A stretch of DNA of 64,000 nucleotides, taken from Liolophura sinensis. Lineage: Eukaryota > Mollusca > Polyplacophora > Chitonida > Chitonidae. The DNA is taken from positions 16,335,191 to 16,399,190 of the forward strand of contig NC_088300.1 in NCBI RefSeq assembly GCF_032854445.1, given 5' to 3'. The translations under genes were made by a program, and so were the position numbers. The notes beneath the pieces were generated by a model. That model saw only the letters and a list, made by a program, of their open reading frames with translations. It was not told the origin of the DNA and searched no databases. Shown in pieces: positions 38,901 to 41,679 of the stretch. How positions within the stretch are numbered: position 1 is the stretch's first letter; every line of letters begins with the position of its first letter.

Positions 38901-41679
38901 ATATGGCTTTCCTTTATTACTTTCACTGTATGAACACAGTAGCTTTCCTTGATCACTTCTTTAACAGTATGATTTTCCTGGACCATTTCTGTTATAAGGA
39001 CAACGCCTTTTTCTGTCAGCATTCCTTTTACATTAACAGCGTAATTAGCAAGGCACAGTACCATTGTAAGAACAACGCACTTTTCCATGGTCATTCATTT
39101 ATAATGATTTTCGTTGAACATTCAGATTGCTTTTCCTTGACCATTCCTTTTACCAATAACATTTACCTTAAACACTGCTATTTGAAAACACTGAATAATG
39201 AAAACCTGTTCTTATTTTAAAATCTTTTTCTGCAACATTGTTGTTACATTAAGAACAGTGTACAGCAGAGAGCTGAATGTTGCTATCGCCTCACCTCACA
39301 AGGGTCTGGGGCACAGGTACACCGTGGACATGAGTCACTGAGGAAGCCGTTCTGACAGTATCTGTCACACATCCTCTCACAGGCCATGCTTCCATCTGCC
39401 AGGATCGTGCCTGAATTGGCCTCCGCTGAGGGAAGGGGACATCAGGATCATACAAATACATCCATAATACAGTTCCAGAGGATAATTTATAGGGTCTTGG
39501 ACTAAGGCATAGGTATGCTTGCTTTAATGATTTAGTTGCTATTTGACGTCCATGATAATTCATACACGTGACAAGAAGCATCACTGAATACAGGTCAGAG
39601 ATAAACGGACACCTATTCATGATATTGTGGTGTTCAGTAAACATTAGTGGTCATATAATTCACACAGGTTGTGAAACATCCTCTTTTTGTTCATGTTGAA
39701 TAAACAATAGAGGCTGCATCGCTTAATACACTTTTTCCATGGCTATTAACACCAACGCAGTATATACATTACTGAATTCACGTACGATGCTCTAGGTTAC
39801 ATTATAGAAATGATCTATATTTTATAACATTTGTACTTTTCCTATGTGGCAAGTCTTTAAATCATTTAACCCATCGATGAAATTTTATCAACAACGAATT
39901 AACGTCATATGTATACCGAAAGAGCTTCAGGTAGTAAAGACTTAAAATGAAGTAAAACAGCGAACATAAATTGTGAATCTCTGAAAGGCATTCAGGATAA
40001 TGTGCTGTGACAAATTGACCAGAATATTGATAACGAATACCCAGTTTAAACAACAAATTGACAGCGCATGGATTCGATTCAGACCATGTTATTTTTACCT
40101 CACCCAATCCCAAGGTGAATGCTGTATTTGCAGCTTTTGTCCAAACAATGGATATTTATAAAATAACACTGACTTACAATTTTGAATATTTAGAATTCAT
40201 TTTGCTCGTTAAATTCGATGTATGCTCTGATTTCTGGGGGGATGGGGAGGGGTCATGTAATTTACTACTGTTTATGCATTTACATGAAGAGTTAGAATAA
40301 AACACTAACTGGGTTAAATTGACAAGAGGCCGTATTCCACCGCTTACGTGTGACTATTTGCCAGCTATCATACTGTCGTCGCTACTCTGGTTTTTCTCTC
40401 CATGCTGTACGTTTTAATTATGTTGTAATTTTGACCAATTGTATATATGAGCTTTCGACATCGTTGTGATGTTTTCCGCAGGTTGTTGACAGACCTTCCC
40501 ACTTAGGGCCGGAGAGGAAGCCAGCATGAGATGAGCTTGAACTCACAGCAGCCGCATTGGTGAGAGGCTCCTGGGTCATTAGGCTGCGCTAGCGCGGTAA
40601 CCAACTGAGCGTCAGACTTTATAAGTTGTGTTATTTATTCTGCATCTGACCATAGCATGAGCGGTTGGTAATGTTATCAGTGTGTAGTGGTTATATTTAT
40701 GATAACGCAAATATGCACGTTGAGCTGTCTTTTATTACCGTGCTTAGTTTAGTGTATCTTCTATATAAATTTTAGCGCGCTAGCGCAGCGTAATGACCTA
40801 CGAGCCTCTCACCAATGTGGTCTCTGTGAGTTAAAGTCCAGCTCATGTTGGTTCCCATTCCGGCCGTAAGTGGAACGTCTGCCAGCAACCTGCAAATGGT
40901 CGTGGGTTTCCTCCGGACTTTGTCCGGTTTCCTCCCACCATAATGCTGGCCGCCGTCGTATATGTGGAATATTCTTCAGTACGGCGTAAAACACCAATCA
41001 AATAAATAAATTCTAAATAAATTTCACTGAGGCAACATTTCATTAATTCCTAGTACATAACAACAGTCATCCGTATAGTGTAAGCCTTGTGGGGTCCTCG
41101 TCTGTGATCACATTCCAACGGTTACAATGTCTGACGTTAGTATTCAGCTCGTATCGTTGTAATAGATGGATCCAAAACATCCGATGTCCCACCACCCCTT
41201 CTCGTGACAACATAACTTTTCACTACATTCCTGGTGAAAGCAATCGTGACCCCATGACGTCACAGAAAGATTGAACATTTTTAACAAGTTTGTGGGATAT
41301 CCGGTTGACCTATTTGCAACAATATTTCTTGTGATTGGTCAGTTGCGTGGTCTTGATTGACAGTTTGGAACAGTCTATTATTTGATTCCTCTTGTAGTTA
41401 CATCATGATATAGTGGAATATAAAAGTCAACATGGATTAATAACACAAAACACATCACAAAGAAGATCATGTAGCAAAATGGATAAGTAAACACACAGCA
41501 AGGGCGTGACAAATTGTAAACATTGTTGCATATTTATTACATCCTCGAAAAGATGTTCAGTTTTGTTATTTTGAGATCTTTGCCAGATTAGCAATGTATG
41601 ATTCTCTACCTGAAAATAGGACTGCTGCCAAGACAAGGAGAGCTGTAATCACCAGAGGAGACTCCATCACTTTTGATTT
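159..41679 (-). CDS. Giant secreted cysteine-rich antistasin-like repeat protein, 77 coding exons, 3' end outside window
   Basis: The coding sequence runs from exon 1 (start codon 41667-41665) to exon 77 (159-255) and stays open for about 2,403 codons. A signal peptide is followed by 38 cassettes, each an A module (C-x7/8-C-x8-C-x4-C-x4-C, always with CPR) and a B module (C-x5-C-x6-C-x5-C-x5-C). That gives about 384 cysteines, roughly 16 percent of residues. A exons enter in phase 1 and leave in phase 0; B exons do the reverse. All donors are GT and all acceptors AG. The first two A modules have the C-x3-C-x3-C-x2-GF...CPxCxC layout of antistasin-type domains, and B has the CPxGxxC-x6-C spacing of their first half. 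The protein should be exported through the secretory pathway. No transmembrane segment or enzyme motif is seen. Whether it inhibits proteases or builds an extracellular material is not shown. I know no named orthologue, so no symbol is given. Confidence 0.93.
570..661 (-). CDS. Exon 76, module A38 (long, 92 nt)
   Basis: Starts CRDVLPNIIC (C-x8-C) and ends GCPRSECAPSPCD before donor GTAAGA. It has Ser where most modules have Asp or Asn before the final PC. It belongs to the 92-nt class that precedes gamma and alpha B modules. Confidence 0.92.
892..988 (-). CDS. Exon 75, module B37 (gamma class)
   Basis: Reads CPTGSSC, CVAEPGNC and CPYTFRC, then QEN plus one base before donor GTAAGG. The acceptor is CTGTCACAG. 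An aromatic residue near the last cysteine (TFRC) is typical of the gamma class. Confidence 0.9.
1083..1265 (+). repeat. R3 dispersed repeat copy
   Basis: An AT-rich segment sharing TACCTAATTCTGCTTAA, GCTACTATTTATGCATTTAC and GAACAGTTAGAATAAAA with at least eight other places in the window. It lies in intron 74. The family is not one I recognise; no coding potential or clear terminal repeats are seen. Confidence 0.7.
1431..1522 (-). CDS. Exon 74, module A37 (long, 92 nt)
   Basis: Starts CEDVATNVQC and ends GCPRVQCAPNPCA before donor GTGAGT; the acceptor is CCTGCAG. The VQC ending is shared with A8, the A module of another gamma cassette, which supports block duplication. Confidence 0.92.
2079..2175 (-). 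CDS. Exon 73, module B36 (beta class)
   Basis: Reads CGDGQTC, CTTRPTQC and CPHEAVC, ending VES plus one base before donor GTAGGT. This is a canonical beta module, the second beta of block 35-38. Confidence 0.92.
2657..2745 (-). CDS. Exon 72, module A36 (short, 89 nt)
   Basis: Starts CPQVLAINC (C-x7-C), then QFGIAETGCPRDTCAPDPCL. The donor GTATAT is weaker than most in this gene. It pairs with a beta B module. Confidence 0.9.
3108..3204 (-). CDS. Exon 71, module B35 (beta class)
   Basis: Reads CARGQTC, CSSRPSQC and CPYEAVC, ending LDN plus one base before donor GTTAGT. It is a beta variant with SSRP for TTRP and Tyr for His after CP. Confidence 0.9.
3781..3869 (-). CDS. Exon 70, module A35 (short, 89 nt)
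   Basis: Starts CAETLSISC, then PFGILEVGCPRSTCAPDPCL, with donor GTAAGA. The GIL/GVL form after the second cysteine recurs in A modules of beta cassettes. Confidence 0.92.
4290..4386 (-). CDS. Exon 69, module B34 (alpha class)
   Basis: Reads CASGEKC, CFVEPGTC and CPYVRVC, ending ASS plus one base before donor GTACGT. It is preceded by a long A exon, as are all alpha modules. Confidence 0.92.
4560..4651 (-). CDS. Exon 68, module A34 (long, 92 nt)
   Basis: Starts CREILPNLRC, then MYGVELTGCPRNTCAPNPCE, with donor GTGAGA. It is the A half of an alpha cassette. Confidence 0.92.
4924..5020 (-). CDS. Exon 67, module B33 (beta class, Lys variant)
   Basis: Reads CGPGFKC, CTSQPSQC and CKHEAIC, ending VET plus one base before donor GTAAGT. 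It is the only one of 38 B modules with Lys instead of Pro after the fourth cysteine. Confidence 0.9.
5178..5440 (+). repeat. R3 dispersed repeat copy
   Basis: One of the better-preserved R3 copies: TTTTACCTAATTCTGGTTAA, GCCATGGTGTTAGG, TTTATGCATTTACATGAACA and a GCCAACTATCACACTGTCGT end. It lies in intron 66. Confidence 0.75.
5573..5661 (-). CDS. Exon 66, module A33 (short, 89 nt)
   Basis: Starts CAETMPVNC, then PFGFEGKGCPRHTCAPDPCL, with donor GTAAGG. It leads the beta cassette that follows the delta run in transcript order. Confidence 0.92.
5904..6000 (-). CDS. Exon 65, module B32 (delta class)
   Basis: Reads CLPGTEC, CYAKRTPC and CPYVAEC, ending RPA plus one base before donor GTAAGA. 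It is the last of seven delta B modules. Confidence 0.92.
6341..6429 (-). CDS. Exon 64, module A32 (short, 89 nt)
   Basis: Starts CEETIAVSC, then EFGFHSIGCPRTQCAPNPCA, with donor GTGAGT. The first half is like the delta run, while the CAPNPC end is like other classes. Confidence 0.92.
6430..7810 (-). other. Intron 63, no feature recognised
   Basis: A 1.4-kb intron of unique-looking AT-rich sequence. Exons 63 and 64 join in frame without needing another exon. The short open frames inside show no A or B cysteine pattern. Confidence 0.6.
7811..7907 (-). CDS. Exon 63, module B31 (delta class)
   Basis: Reads CPPGSTC, CFAKPTTC and CPYEAEC, ending RSN plus one base before donor GTGAGC. Its acceptor is about 45 nt from a 27-bp tandem array. 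Confidence 0.92.
7951..8395 (+). repeat. 27-bp minisatellite, about 16 copies
   Basis: Imperfect tandem copies of a 27-bp unit around TTCCCAGAGAATGTACAGGG; successive units at 8208, 8235 and 8262 are exactly 27 apart. Because 27 is a multiple of three, long frames stay open on both strands, but these are not genes. Confidence 0.93.
8823..8911 (-). CDS. Exon 62, module A31 (short, 89 nt)
   Basis: Starts CEQTVPMSC, then EFGFKNIGCPRRECADDPCN, with donor GTAAGA. CPRRECADDPC is characteristic of the delta run. Confidence 0.92.
9360..9456 (-). CDS. Exon 61, module B30 (delta class)
   Basis: Reads CPPGQAC, CFAKHKPC and CPYESEC, ending RVD plus one base before donor GTAAGT. Confidence 0.92.
9813..9901 (-). 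CDS. Exon 60, module A30 (short, 89 nt)
   Basis: Starts CEETISVSC, then EFGFKSIGCPRRECADDPCS, with donor GTAAGC. It is nearly identical to A31 and A29 in its second half. Confidence 0.92.
10091..10770. other. Composition island within intron 59
   Basis: This stretch is richer in GC than its surroundings and dense in GATC, GACC and CGAC words, with small palindromes such as CCAGGTTATGACCTGG. No transposase frame or terminal repeats could be established. It may be an old mobile element; the call is tentative. Confidence 0.3.
10830..10926 (-). CDS. Exon 59, module B29 (delta class)
   Basis: Reads CPTGQTC, CFAKVGSC and CPYESEC, ending RAD plus one base before donor GTAAGG. Confidence 0.92.
11062..11190 (-). 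mobile_element. SINE-1 fragment, reverse orientation
   Basis: Runs from a TTTATTTATTT tract through TTTTACGCCGTACTCAAGAA to ACCCACGACCATCCGCAGGT. It has an internal deletion compared with other copies. It forms an inverted pair with the copy at 11262-11428. Confidence 0.8.
11262..11428 (+). mobile_element. SINE-1 body and tail
   Basis: Contains CAACCTGCGGATGGTCGTGG, CTGCCCGTTTTCCTCCCACC and TTGAGTACGGCGTAAAACAC, then an AAATAAATAAAT tail. The tRNA-like head is missing, so it is 5'-truncated. Confidence 0.85.
11589..11677 (-). CDS. Exon 58, module A29 (short, 89 nt)
   Basis: Starts CEETLEVFC, then EFGFKSVGCPRRECADNPCG, with donor GTAAGT. It is a delta-run A module. Confidence 0.92.
11761..12086 (+). 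mobile_element. SINE-2, full-length tRNA-derived element
   Basis: The head has a polymerase III A-box-like TAACACAGTTGGTAGAGCG and a B-box-like GGGTCAATCC. The body ends with TCCTTCGTCGTCACATGACT, TACGACGTTAAA and CACTCACTCACTCA. It lies in intron 57 on the strand opposite to the gene. It is a SINE and not a working tRNA gene, since no cloverleaf closes around the boxes. Confidence 0.88.
12156..12252 (-). CDS. Exon 57, module B28 (delta class)
   Basis: Reads CPVGQVC, CYAKPGTC and CPFVAEC, ending RPE plus one base before donor GTCAGT, a mildly unusual donor. Confidence 0.9.
12253..13619 (-). other. Intron 56, no feature recognised
   Basis: A 1.37-kb intron. A 91-codon frame on the minus strand (12632-12907) has no cysteine pattern and no recognised domain. 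I see no repeats of the families listed here. Confidence 0.5.
13620..13708 (-). CDS. Exon 56, module A28 (short, 89 nt)
   Basis: Starts CEEIMPLFC, then EFGFNSVGCPRRQCADNPCS, with donor GTAAGT. It is a delta-run A module. Confidence 0.92.
13849..13945 (-). CDS. Exon 55, module B27 (delta class)
   Basis: Reads CSAEQTC, CFATPGTC and CPYTAEC, ending RDE plus one base before donor GTAAGT. It contains a perfect 16-bp palindrome, TTGCTCTGCAGAGCAA, at 13922-13937. Confidence 0.92.
14191..14220. repeat. Perfect palindrome, 14-bp arms
   Basis: The arm TAAATACACCTTTT is followed by a 2-nt loop and its exact complement. A related CACACCTTTTCCAATTGGTG lies at about 14145. It is in intron 54, about 100 nt past the exon 54 donor. 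Confidence 0.85.
14320..14408 (-). CDS. Exon 54, module A27 (short, 89 nt)
   Basis: Starts CEETMPLSC, then EFGFKSVGCPRRECAEDPCQ, with donor GTAAGT. It is the second A module of the delta run. Confidence 0.92.
14677..14773 (-). CDS. Exon 53, module B26 (delta class)
   Basis: Reads CPTGQTC, CYAKLGSC and CPYEAEC, ending RTE plus one base before donor GTATGG. It opens the delta run. Confidence 0.92.
14981..15069 (-). CDS. Exon 52, module A26 (short, 89 nt)
   Basis: Starts CEDIINTFC, then PFGFVSEGCPRRTCAPDPCL, with donor GTGAGT. It is intermediate between beta-type A modules (CAPDPCL) and delta ones (CPRR). Confidence 0.92.
15810..15906 (-). CDS. Exon 51, module B25 (alpha class)
   Basis: Reads CPSGQTC, CFASPGPC and CPYVPEC, ending VDN plus one base before donor GTAAGC. 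It closes block 22-25. Confidence 0.92.
16041..16130 (-). mobile_element. SINE-1 3' fragment, reverse orientation
   Basis: TTTATTTATTTATTTGATTG, then TTTTACGCCGTACTAAAGAA and CACTTATACGACGGCGG. Only the 3' third is present. Confidence 0.8.
16297..16341. repeat. Perfect palindrome, 19-bp arms, 7-nt loop
   Basis: The arm TATGATGTACGTATATGAC at 16297-16315 is followed by TTGTTAG and its exact reverse complement at 16323-16341. In the transcript it lies about 40 nt after the exon 50 donor and could fold into a stable hairpin. Confidence 0.95.
16381..16472 (-). CDS. Exon 50, module A25 (long, 92 nt)
   Basis: Starts CRDVLPNVNC, then DFGFLLTGCPRDTCAPNPCD, with donor GTAAGT. Confidence 0.92.
16565..16625 (-). 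mobile_element. Degenerate SINE-1 fragment
   Basis: TTGATTGGCCGTACTCAAGA followed by a broken ATTTCAC segment. It is a short relic in intron 49. Confidence 0.5.
16784..16880 (-). CDS. Exon 49, module B24 (gamma class)
   Basis: Reads CSSGETC, CVAVPGEC and CPYRSRC, ending QPA plus one base before donor GTAAGT. Confidence 0.92.
17172..17263 (-). CDS. Exon 48, module A24 (long, 92 nt)
   Basis: Starts CREVASNVQC, then AFGFLSAGCPRSSCAPNPCD, with donor GTGAGT. Confidence 0.92.
17544..17640 (-). CDS. Exon 47, module B23 (beta class)
   Basis: Reads CAIGKTC, CTTRPSAC and CPHEAVC, ending SDS plus one base before donor GTAAGA. Confidence 0.92.
17832..17912. repeat. (AT)n microsatellite
   Basis: About 80 bp of alternating AT with one phase slip (ATTATA). 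It starts about 33 nt into intron 46, counted from the donor. Confidence 0.97.
17951..18039 (-). CDS. Exon 46, module A23 (short, 89 nt)
   Basis: Starts CAEVLQISC, then QFGFLETGCPRNTCAPDPCE, with donor GTAAGT. Confidence 0.92.
18078..18495 (-). repeat. R3 copy in two pieces
   Basis: GAGAGTAAAACCAGAG and GCTGGCAAATGGTAATACGT (18078-18145) are one end. CAATTTACCTCAAGCAGGGT and TGTAAATGCATAAATGCACT (18400-18495) are the other. The gap of about 250 bp holds other sequence. Confidence 0.6.
18489..18513. repeat. Poly-C tract
   Basis: A run of C broken only by single A residues, at the edge of the R3 relic. Confidence 0.9.
18596..18692 (-). CDS. Exon 45, module B22 (divergent, near beta)
   Basis: Reads CGAGQRC, CVSKPSTC and CPYVAEC, ending VDN plus one base before donor GTGAGT. 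It occupies the first beta slot of block 22-25 but has a CPYVAEC end. Confidence 0.9.
19044..19132 (-). CDS. Exon 44, module A22 (short, 89 nt)
   Basis: Starts CGEVLPLSC, then PFGVELSGCPRSKCAPNPCD, with donor GTACGT. Confidence 0.92.
19493..19589 (-). CDS. Exon 43, module B21 (alpha class)
   Basis: Reads CPSGQTC, CVVEPGNC and CPYVRRC, ending TAR plus one base before donor GTAACA. Confidence 0.92.
19608..19662 (-). mobile_element. SINE-1 3' fragment, reverse orientation
   Basis: TTTATTTATTTATTTGATAA, then GTGTTTTACGCCGTACCCAA. It lies in intron 42, about 20 nt from exon 43. Confidence 0.7.
19897..19988 (-). CDS. Exon 42, module A21 (long, 92 nt)
   Basis: Starts CRDVAANVQC, then AYGVLLTGCPRTTCAPNPCD, with donor GTAAGT. 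Confidence 0.92.
20272..20368 (-). CDS. Exon 41, module B20 (beta class)
   Basis: Reads CGPGRKC, CTTRPSQC and CPHEAVC, ending TDA plus one base before donor GTAAGA. It is the third beta in a row, in the place where other blocks have a gamma. Confidence 0.92.
20369..20974 (-). other. Intron 40, no feature recognised
   Basis: About 600 bp of unique-looking sequence without a cysteine module, SINE or array. Confidence 0.6.
20975..21063 (-). CDS. Exon 40, module A20 (short, 89 nt)
   Basis: Starts CEQVSSVTC, then TYGVLETGCPRSTCAPNPCL. The donor GTTGGT is non-consensus, but length and phase fit exactly. Confidence 0.88.
21358..21454 (-). CDS. Exon 39, module B19 (beta class)
   Basis: Reads CGPDQRC, CTTQPSQC and CPHEAVC, ending VEA plus one base before donor GTAAGT. 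Confidence 0.92.
21921..22009 (-). CDS. Exon 38, module A19 (short, 89 nt)
   Basis: Starts CGRVSDVFC, then SFGVMESGCPRSACAPDPCL, with donor GTAAGC. Confidence 0.92.
22513..22609 (-). CDS. Exon 37, module B18 (beta class)
   Basis: Reads CGADTTC, CITRPSEC and CPHEAVC, ending VAL plus one base before donor GTAAGT. Confidence 0.92.
22905..22993 (-). CDS. Exon 36, module A18 (short, 89 nt)
   Basis: Starts CAEVLPLAC, then AYGVLETGCPRSTCAPNPCL. The donor GTGGGA is weak. The second half matches A20 residue for residue apart from one position. Confidence 0.9.
23285..23381 (-). CDS. Exon 35, module B17 (alpha class)
   Basis: Reads CPAGQRC, CFAEPGVC and CPFVRKC, ending VPL plus one base before donor GTAAGT. 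Confidence 0.92.
23931..24022 (-). CDS. Exon 34, module A17 (long, 92 nt)
   Basis: Starts CAEVVPNVQC, then AFGFLTTGCPRQICAPNPCA, with donor GTAAGT. Confidence 0.92.
24478..24574 (-). CDS. Exon 33, module B16 (gamma class)
   Basis: Reads CPSGENC, CVAVTTEC and CPFRYEC, ending RPS plus one base before donor GTAAGT. Confidence 0.92.
24845..24936 (-). CDS. Exon 32, module A16 (long, 92 nt)
   Basis: Starts CREVADNVQC, then AFGVLAVGCPRSQCAPNPCI, with donor GTGAGT. The Ile ending is shared with A12, its counterpart in the preceding block. Confidence 0.92.
25060..25240 (+). mobile_element. SINE-2-like 3' part
   Basis: CTTCGACATGATACTTCAGT near its start and CGTCGTCATATGATTGAAAA, CGTACGACGTTAAACCC and repeated CATT at its end. 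A sister copy with the same ATATGTACACACACCTAATG segment is at 47190-47335. Confidence 0.7.
25545..25641 (-). CDS. Exon 31, module B15 (beta class)
   Basis: Reads CPEGRVC, CTTRPTQC and CPHEAVC, ending SQS plus one base. The donor GTCTGT departs from consensus at +3 and +4, but the frame and 97-nt length support it. Confidence 0.87.
26161..26249 (-). CDS. Exon 30, module A15 (short, 89 nt)
   Basis: Starts CAETIAITC, then QFGILERGCPRDTCAPDPCS, with donor GTAAGT. LERGCPR recurs in A11, the same slot of block 10-13. Confidence 0.92.
26318..26562. repeat. Diverged direct duplication
   Basis: Two related segments, about 26318-26410 and 26450-26562, each begin TTTAAAATGA and end with GTCTCGATTGACGAATAACG or GTCTCGATTAACGAATAACG followed by ATTAAT. 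They lie in intron 29. Confidence 0.75.
26594..26690 (-). CDS. Exon 29, module B14 (beta class)
   Basis: Reads CGSGRTC, CTTRPSQC and CPHETVC, ending VAR plus one base before donor GTGAGC. Confidence 0.92.
27098..27186 (-). CDS. Exon 28, module A14 (short, 89 nt)
   Basis: Starts CAETLKISC, then KYGILESGCPRSTCAPDPCL, with donor GTACGA. Confidence 0.92.
27824..27923 (-). CDS. Exon 27, module B13 (alpha class, one extra codon)
   Basis: The only 100-nt B exon: four residues (VGFP) precede the first cysteine instead of three. It reads CPPRQSC, CFAERGTC and CPYVRKC, ending VDN plus one base before donor GTAGGA. A nearer AG at 27921-27920 would break the frame, so the upstream acceptor is chosen. 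Confidence 0.87.
28111..28202 (-). CDS. Exon 26, module A13 (long, 92 nt)
   Basis: Starts CNEVMPNLKC, then AFGVLPTGCPRNTCAPNPCE, with donor GTAAGC. Confidence 0.92.
28530..28626 (-). CDS. Exon 25, module B12 (gamma class)
   Basis: Reads CSPDESC, CVAEPGTC and CPYQYKC, ending QPK plus one base before donor GTAATA. Confidence 0.92.
28880..28971 (-). CDS. Exon 24, module A12 (long, 92 nt)
   Basis: Starts CEEVADNVKC, then SFGFASVGCPRFQCAPNPCI, with donor GTAAGT. Confidence 0.92.
29247..29343 (-). CDS. Exon 23, module B11 (beta class)
   Basis: Reads CSQGTSC, CTTRPSQC and CPHEAVC, ending AAS plus one base before donor GTGAGT. Confidence 0.92.
29557..29645 (-). CDS. Exon 22, module A11 (short, 89 nt)
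   Basis: Starts CADVAVNTC, then RFGVLERGCPRTTCAPDPCE, with donor GTAAGC. The acceptor TTGTAG at 29646-29651 and the first 30 or so coding bases are the first copy of the 79-bp array that follows. Confidence 0.9.
29612..30440 (-). repeat. 79-bp tandem array containing duplicated splice acceptor and exon start
   Basis: About 10 copies of a 79-bp unit. Read on the minus strand, each has TTCTGTGGTTGTAG and then ACTGTGCTGATGTAGC, matching the real end of intron 21 and start of exon 22. The period is exact (copies of AGCACAGTCT at 30031, 30110, 30189). In array copies the exon-like frame runs into TGA or TAA shortly after CACGTGTAGGTTT. Confidence 0.93.
30713..30809 (-). CDS. Exon 21, module B10 (beta class)
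   Basis: Reads CGSGRVC, CRTEPSPC and CPHIAVC, ending VER plus one base before donor GTACGT. Confidence 0.92.
31123..31211 (-). CDS. Exon 20, module A10 (short, 89 nt)
   Basis: Starts CADVLPIVC, then KFGILETGCPRNKCAPDPCS, with donor GTATGT. Confidence 0.92.
31360..31456 (-). CDS. Exon 19, module B9 (alpha class)
   Basis: Reads CPSGQSC, CFAEPGEC and CPYVRRC, ending VSN plus one base before donor GTAAGA. It is a canonical alpha module. Confidence 0.92.
31755..31846 (-). CDS. Exon 18, module A9 (long, 92 nt)
   Basis: Starts CAEVQTNIKC, then EFGFQLTGCPRDKCAPNPCD, with donor GTAAGT. Confidence 0.92.
32065..32161 (-). CDS. Exon 17, module B8 (gamma class)
   Basis: Reads CPAGQSC, CFAVPADC and CPYDYQC, ending RDD plus one base before donor GTAAGT. 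Confidence 0.92.
32377..32468 (-). CDS. Exon 16, module A8 (long, 92 nt)
   Basis: Starts CSDVAPNVQC, then TFGFEMAGCPRVQCSPNPCD, with donor GTGAGT. Ser replaces the usual Ala after the fourth cysteine. Confidence 0.92.
32709..32805 (-). CDS. Exon 15, module B7 (beta class)
   Basis: Reads CAPDQVC, CTTRPSAC and CPHEAVC, ending SQD plus one base before donor GTAAGA. It is the first beta module in the protein. Confidence 0.92.
32952..33040 (-). CDS. Exon 14, module A7 (short, 89 nt)
   Basis: Starts CSDVQAVGC, then AYGVEETGCPRSICAADPCL, with donor GTAATA. Confidence 0.92.
33361..33685 (+). repeat. 21-bp tandem array (heptad-coding period)
   Basis: About 15 copies of a 21-bp unit like AAGATCACAGATCTCAATAC. 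On the plus strand the frame 33283-33681 is open and reads seven-residue repeats of the type KITDLNT, but it has no ATG. It lies in intron 13, about 20 nt past the exon 13 donor. It is treated as a minisatellite. Confidence 0.9.
33711..33807 (-). CDS. Exon 13, module B6 (alpha-like)
   Basis: Reads CALGEKC, CFAFLGSC and CPYVHQC, ending QPT plus one base before donor GTAATC. Its A exon is 92 nt, as in other alpha cassettes. Confidence 0.92.
33995..34180. repeat. Probable repeat fragment shared with 61560-61650
   Basis: GGGGTAAACCACTGATCTTT and GGCAAGTCACTGACGAAC resemble GGGATAAACCACAACCTTTA and AGGAAGTTACTGACATAT near 61.6 kb. The family is not identified. Confidence 0.4.
34267..34358 (-). 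CDS. Exon 12, module A6 (long, 92 nt)
   Basis: Starts CKEVLANLRC, then EYGFQLSGCPRNLCAPNPCD, with donor GTGAGT. It is the first C-x8-C module in the protein. Confidence 0.92.
34733..34829 (-). CDS. Exon 11, module B5 (delta-like)
   Basis: Reads CRTDEDC, CFAKHIDC and CPYVAEC, ending RPK plus one base before donor GTTAAC. CFAKH and AEC foreshadow the delta class. Confidence 0.9.
35188..35276 (-). CDS. Exon 10, module A5 (short, 89 nt)
   Basis: Starts CEATLKINC, then PYGFKSQGCPRSECAEDPCT, with donor GTAAGT. GFKS and CAEDPC are like delta-run A27. Confidence 0.92.
35419..35515 (-). CDS. Exon 9, module B4 (divergent)
   Basis: Reads CPSGESC, CFLQNGTC and CPLEAVC, ending QPS plus one base before donor GTAACA. 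Confidence 0.92.
35746..35834 (-). CDS. Exon 8, module A4 (short, 89 nt)
   Basis: Starts CAETVNKVC, then TFGFAMKGCPRSECAPDPCL, with donor GTAAGA. Confidence 0.92.
36090..36186 (-). CDS. Exon 7, module B3 (divergent)
   Basis: Reads CPDGRAC, CRAVPSKC and CPYVGVC, ending EQT plus a T (not the usual G) before donor GTAAGT. Confidence 0.9.
36534..36990. repeat. 28-bp tandem array, about 16 copies
   Basis: Imperfect copies of a 28-bp unit containing TGAGTCTACCATACAGATTT. It occupies half of intron 6, starting about 10 nt past the exon 6 donor. Confidence 0.93.
37007..37095 (-). CDS. Exon 6, module A3 (short, 89 nt)
   Basis: Starts CAAVTTTEC, then RFGLLPIGCPRSRCAADPCL, with donor GTGAGT. It is the first A module that lacks the two extra cysteines of A1 and A2. 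Confidence 0.92.
37657..37753 (-). CDS. Exon 5, module B2 (divergent)
   Basis: Reads CPAGTQC, CMTKPTSC and CPHFAMC, ending MSQ plus a C before donor GTAAGT. The acceptor has overlapping AGs (CACAGAG); the first keeps the frame. Confidence 0.9.
38120..38208 (-). CDS. Exon 4, module A2 (seven cysteines)
   Basis: Reads CQSTCDKQC, then EFGFEAVGCPRCTCTENPCL, with donor GTAAAG. C-x3-C-x3-C-x2-GF...GCPxCxC is the layout of the C-terminal half of antistasin-type domains. Confidence 0.93.
38684..38789 (-). CDS. Exon 3, module B1 (106 nt)
   Basis: Reads CPTGTSC, CRKIETDC and CPMTAVC, followed by EGRASP plus one base before donor GTAGGG. The tail after the last cysteine is three codons longer than in other B exons. 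The B cysteine spacing is already complete. Confidence 0.92.
39295..39425 (-). CDS. Exon 2, mature N terminus and module A1 (seven cysteines)
   Basis: 131 nt. EANSGTILADGSMA precedes CERMCDRYC, NGFLSDSCPRCTC and APDPCE, with donor GTGAGG. It is the best match to an antistasin-type C-terminal half in the protein. The linker before the first cysteine is probably the start of the secreted chain. Confidence 0.93.
40195..40445 (+). repeat. R3 dispersed repeat copy
   Basis: TACTGTTTATGCATTTACAT, GTTAGAATAAAACACTAAC, TTGCCAGCTATCATACTGTC and TCTCCATGCTGTACGTTTTA. It is the 3' two thirds of R3. Confidence 0.75.
40470..40622 (-). mobile_element. SINE-1 with tRNA-like head, reverse orientation
   Basis: On the minus strand it reads GCTCAGTTGGTTACCGCGCT (A-box-like), then GTGAGTTCAAGCTCAT (B-box-like) and CTCTCCGGCCCTAAGTGGGA. 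It is truncated before the tail. Confidence 0.8.
40773..41014 (+). mobile_element. SINE-1, near full length
   Basis: The tRNA-like head GCGCGCTAGCGCAGCGTAAT is followed by GAGTTAAAGTCCAGC (B box), CCAGCAACCTGCAAATGGTC, TCCTCCCACCATAATGCTGG and TACGGCGTAAAACACC, ending in AAATAAATAAA. The extreme 5' end is missing. Confidence 0.88.
41610..41667 (-). CDS. Exon 1, signal peptide
   Basis: ATG at 41667-41665 in a good context (G at -3 and +4). It reads MESPLVITALLVLAAVLFS plus one base before donor GTAGAG; joining to exon 2 adds AEANS. There is a short n-region, a 15-residue hydrophobic core and a small-residue AEA cleavage site. Exon 1 is in phase with exon 2. Confidence 0.85.
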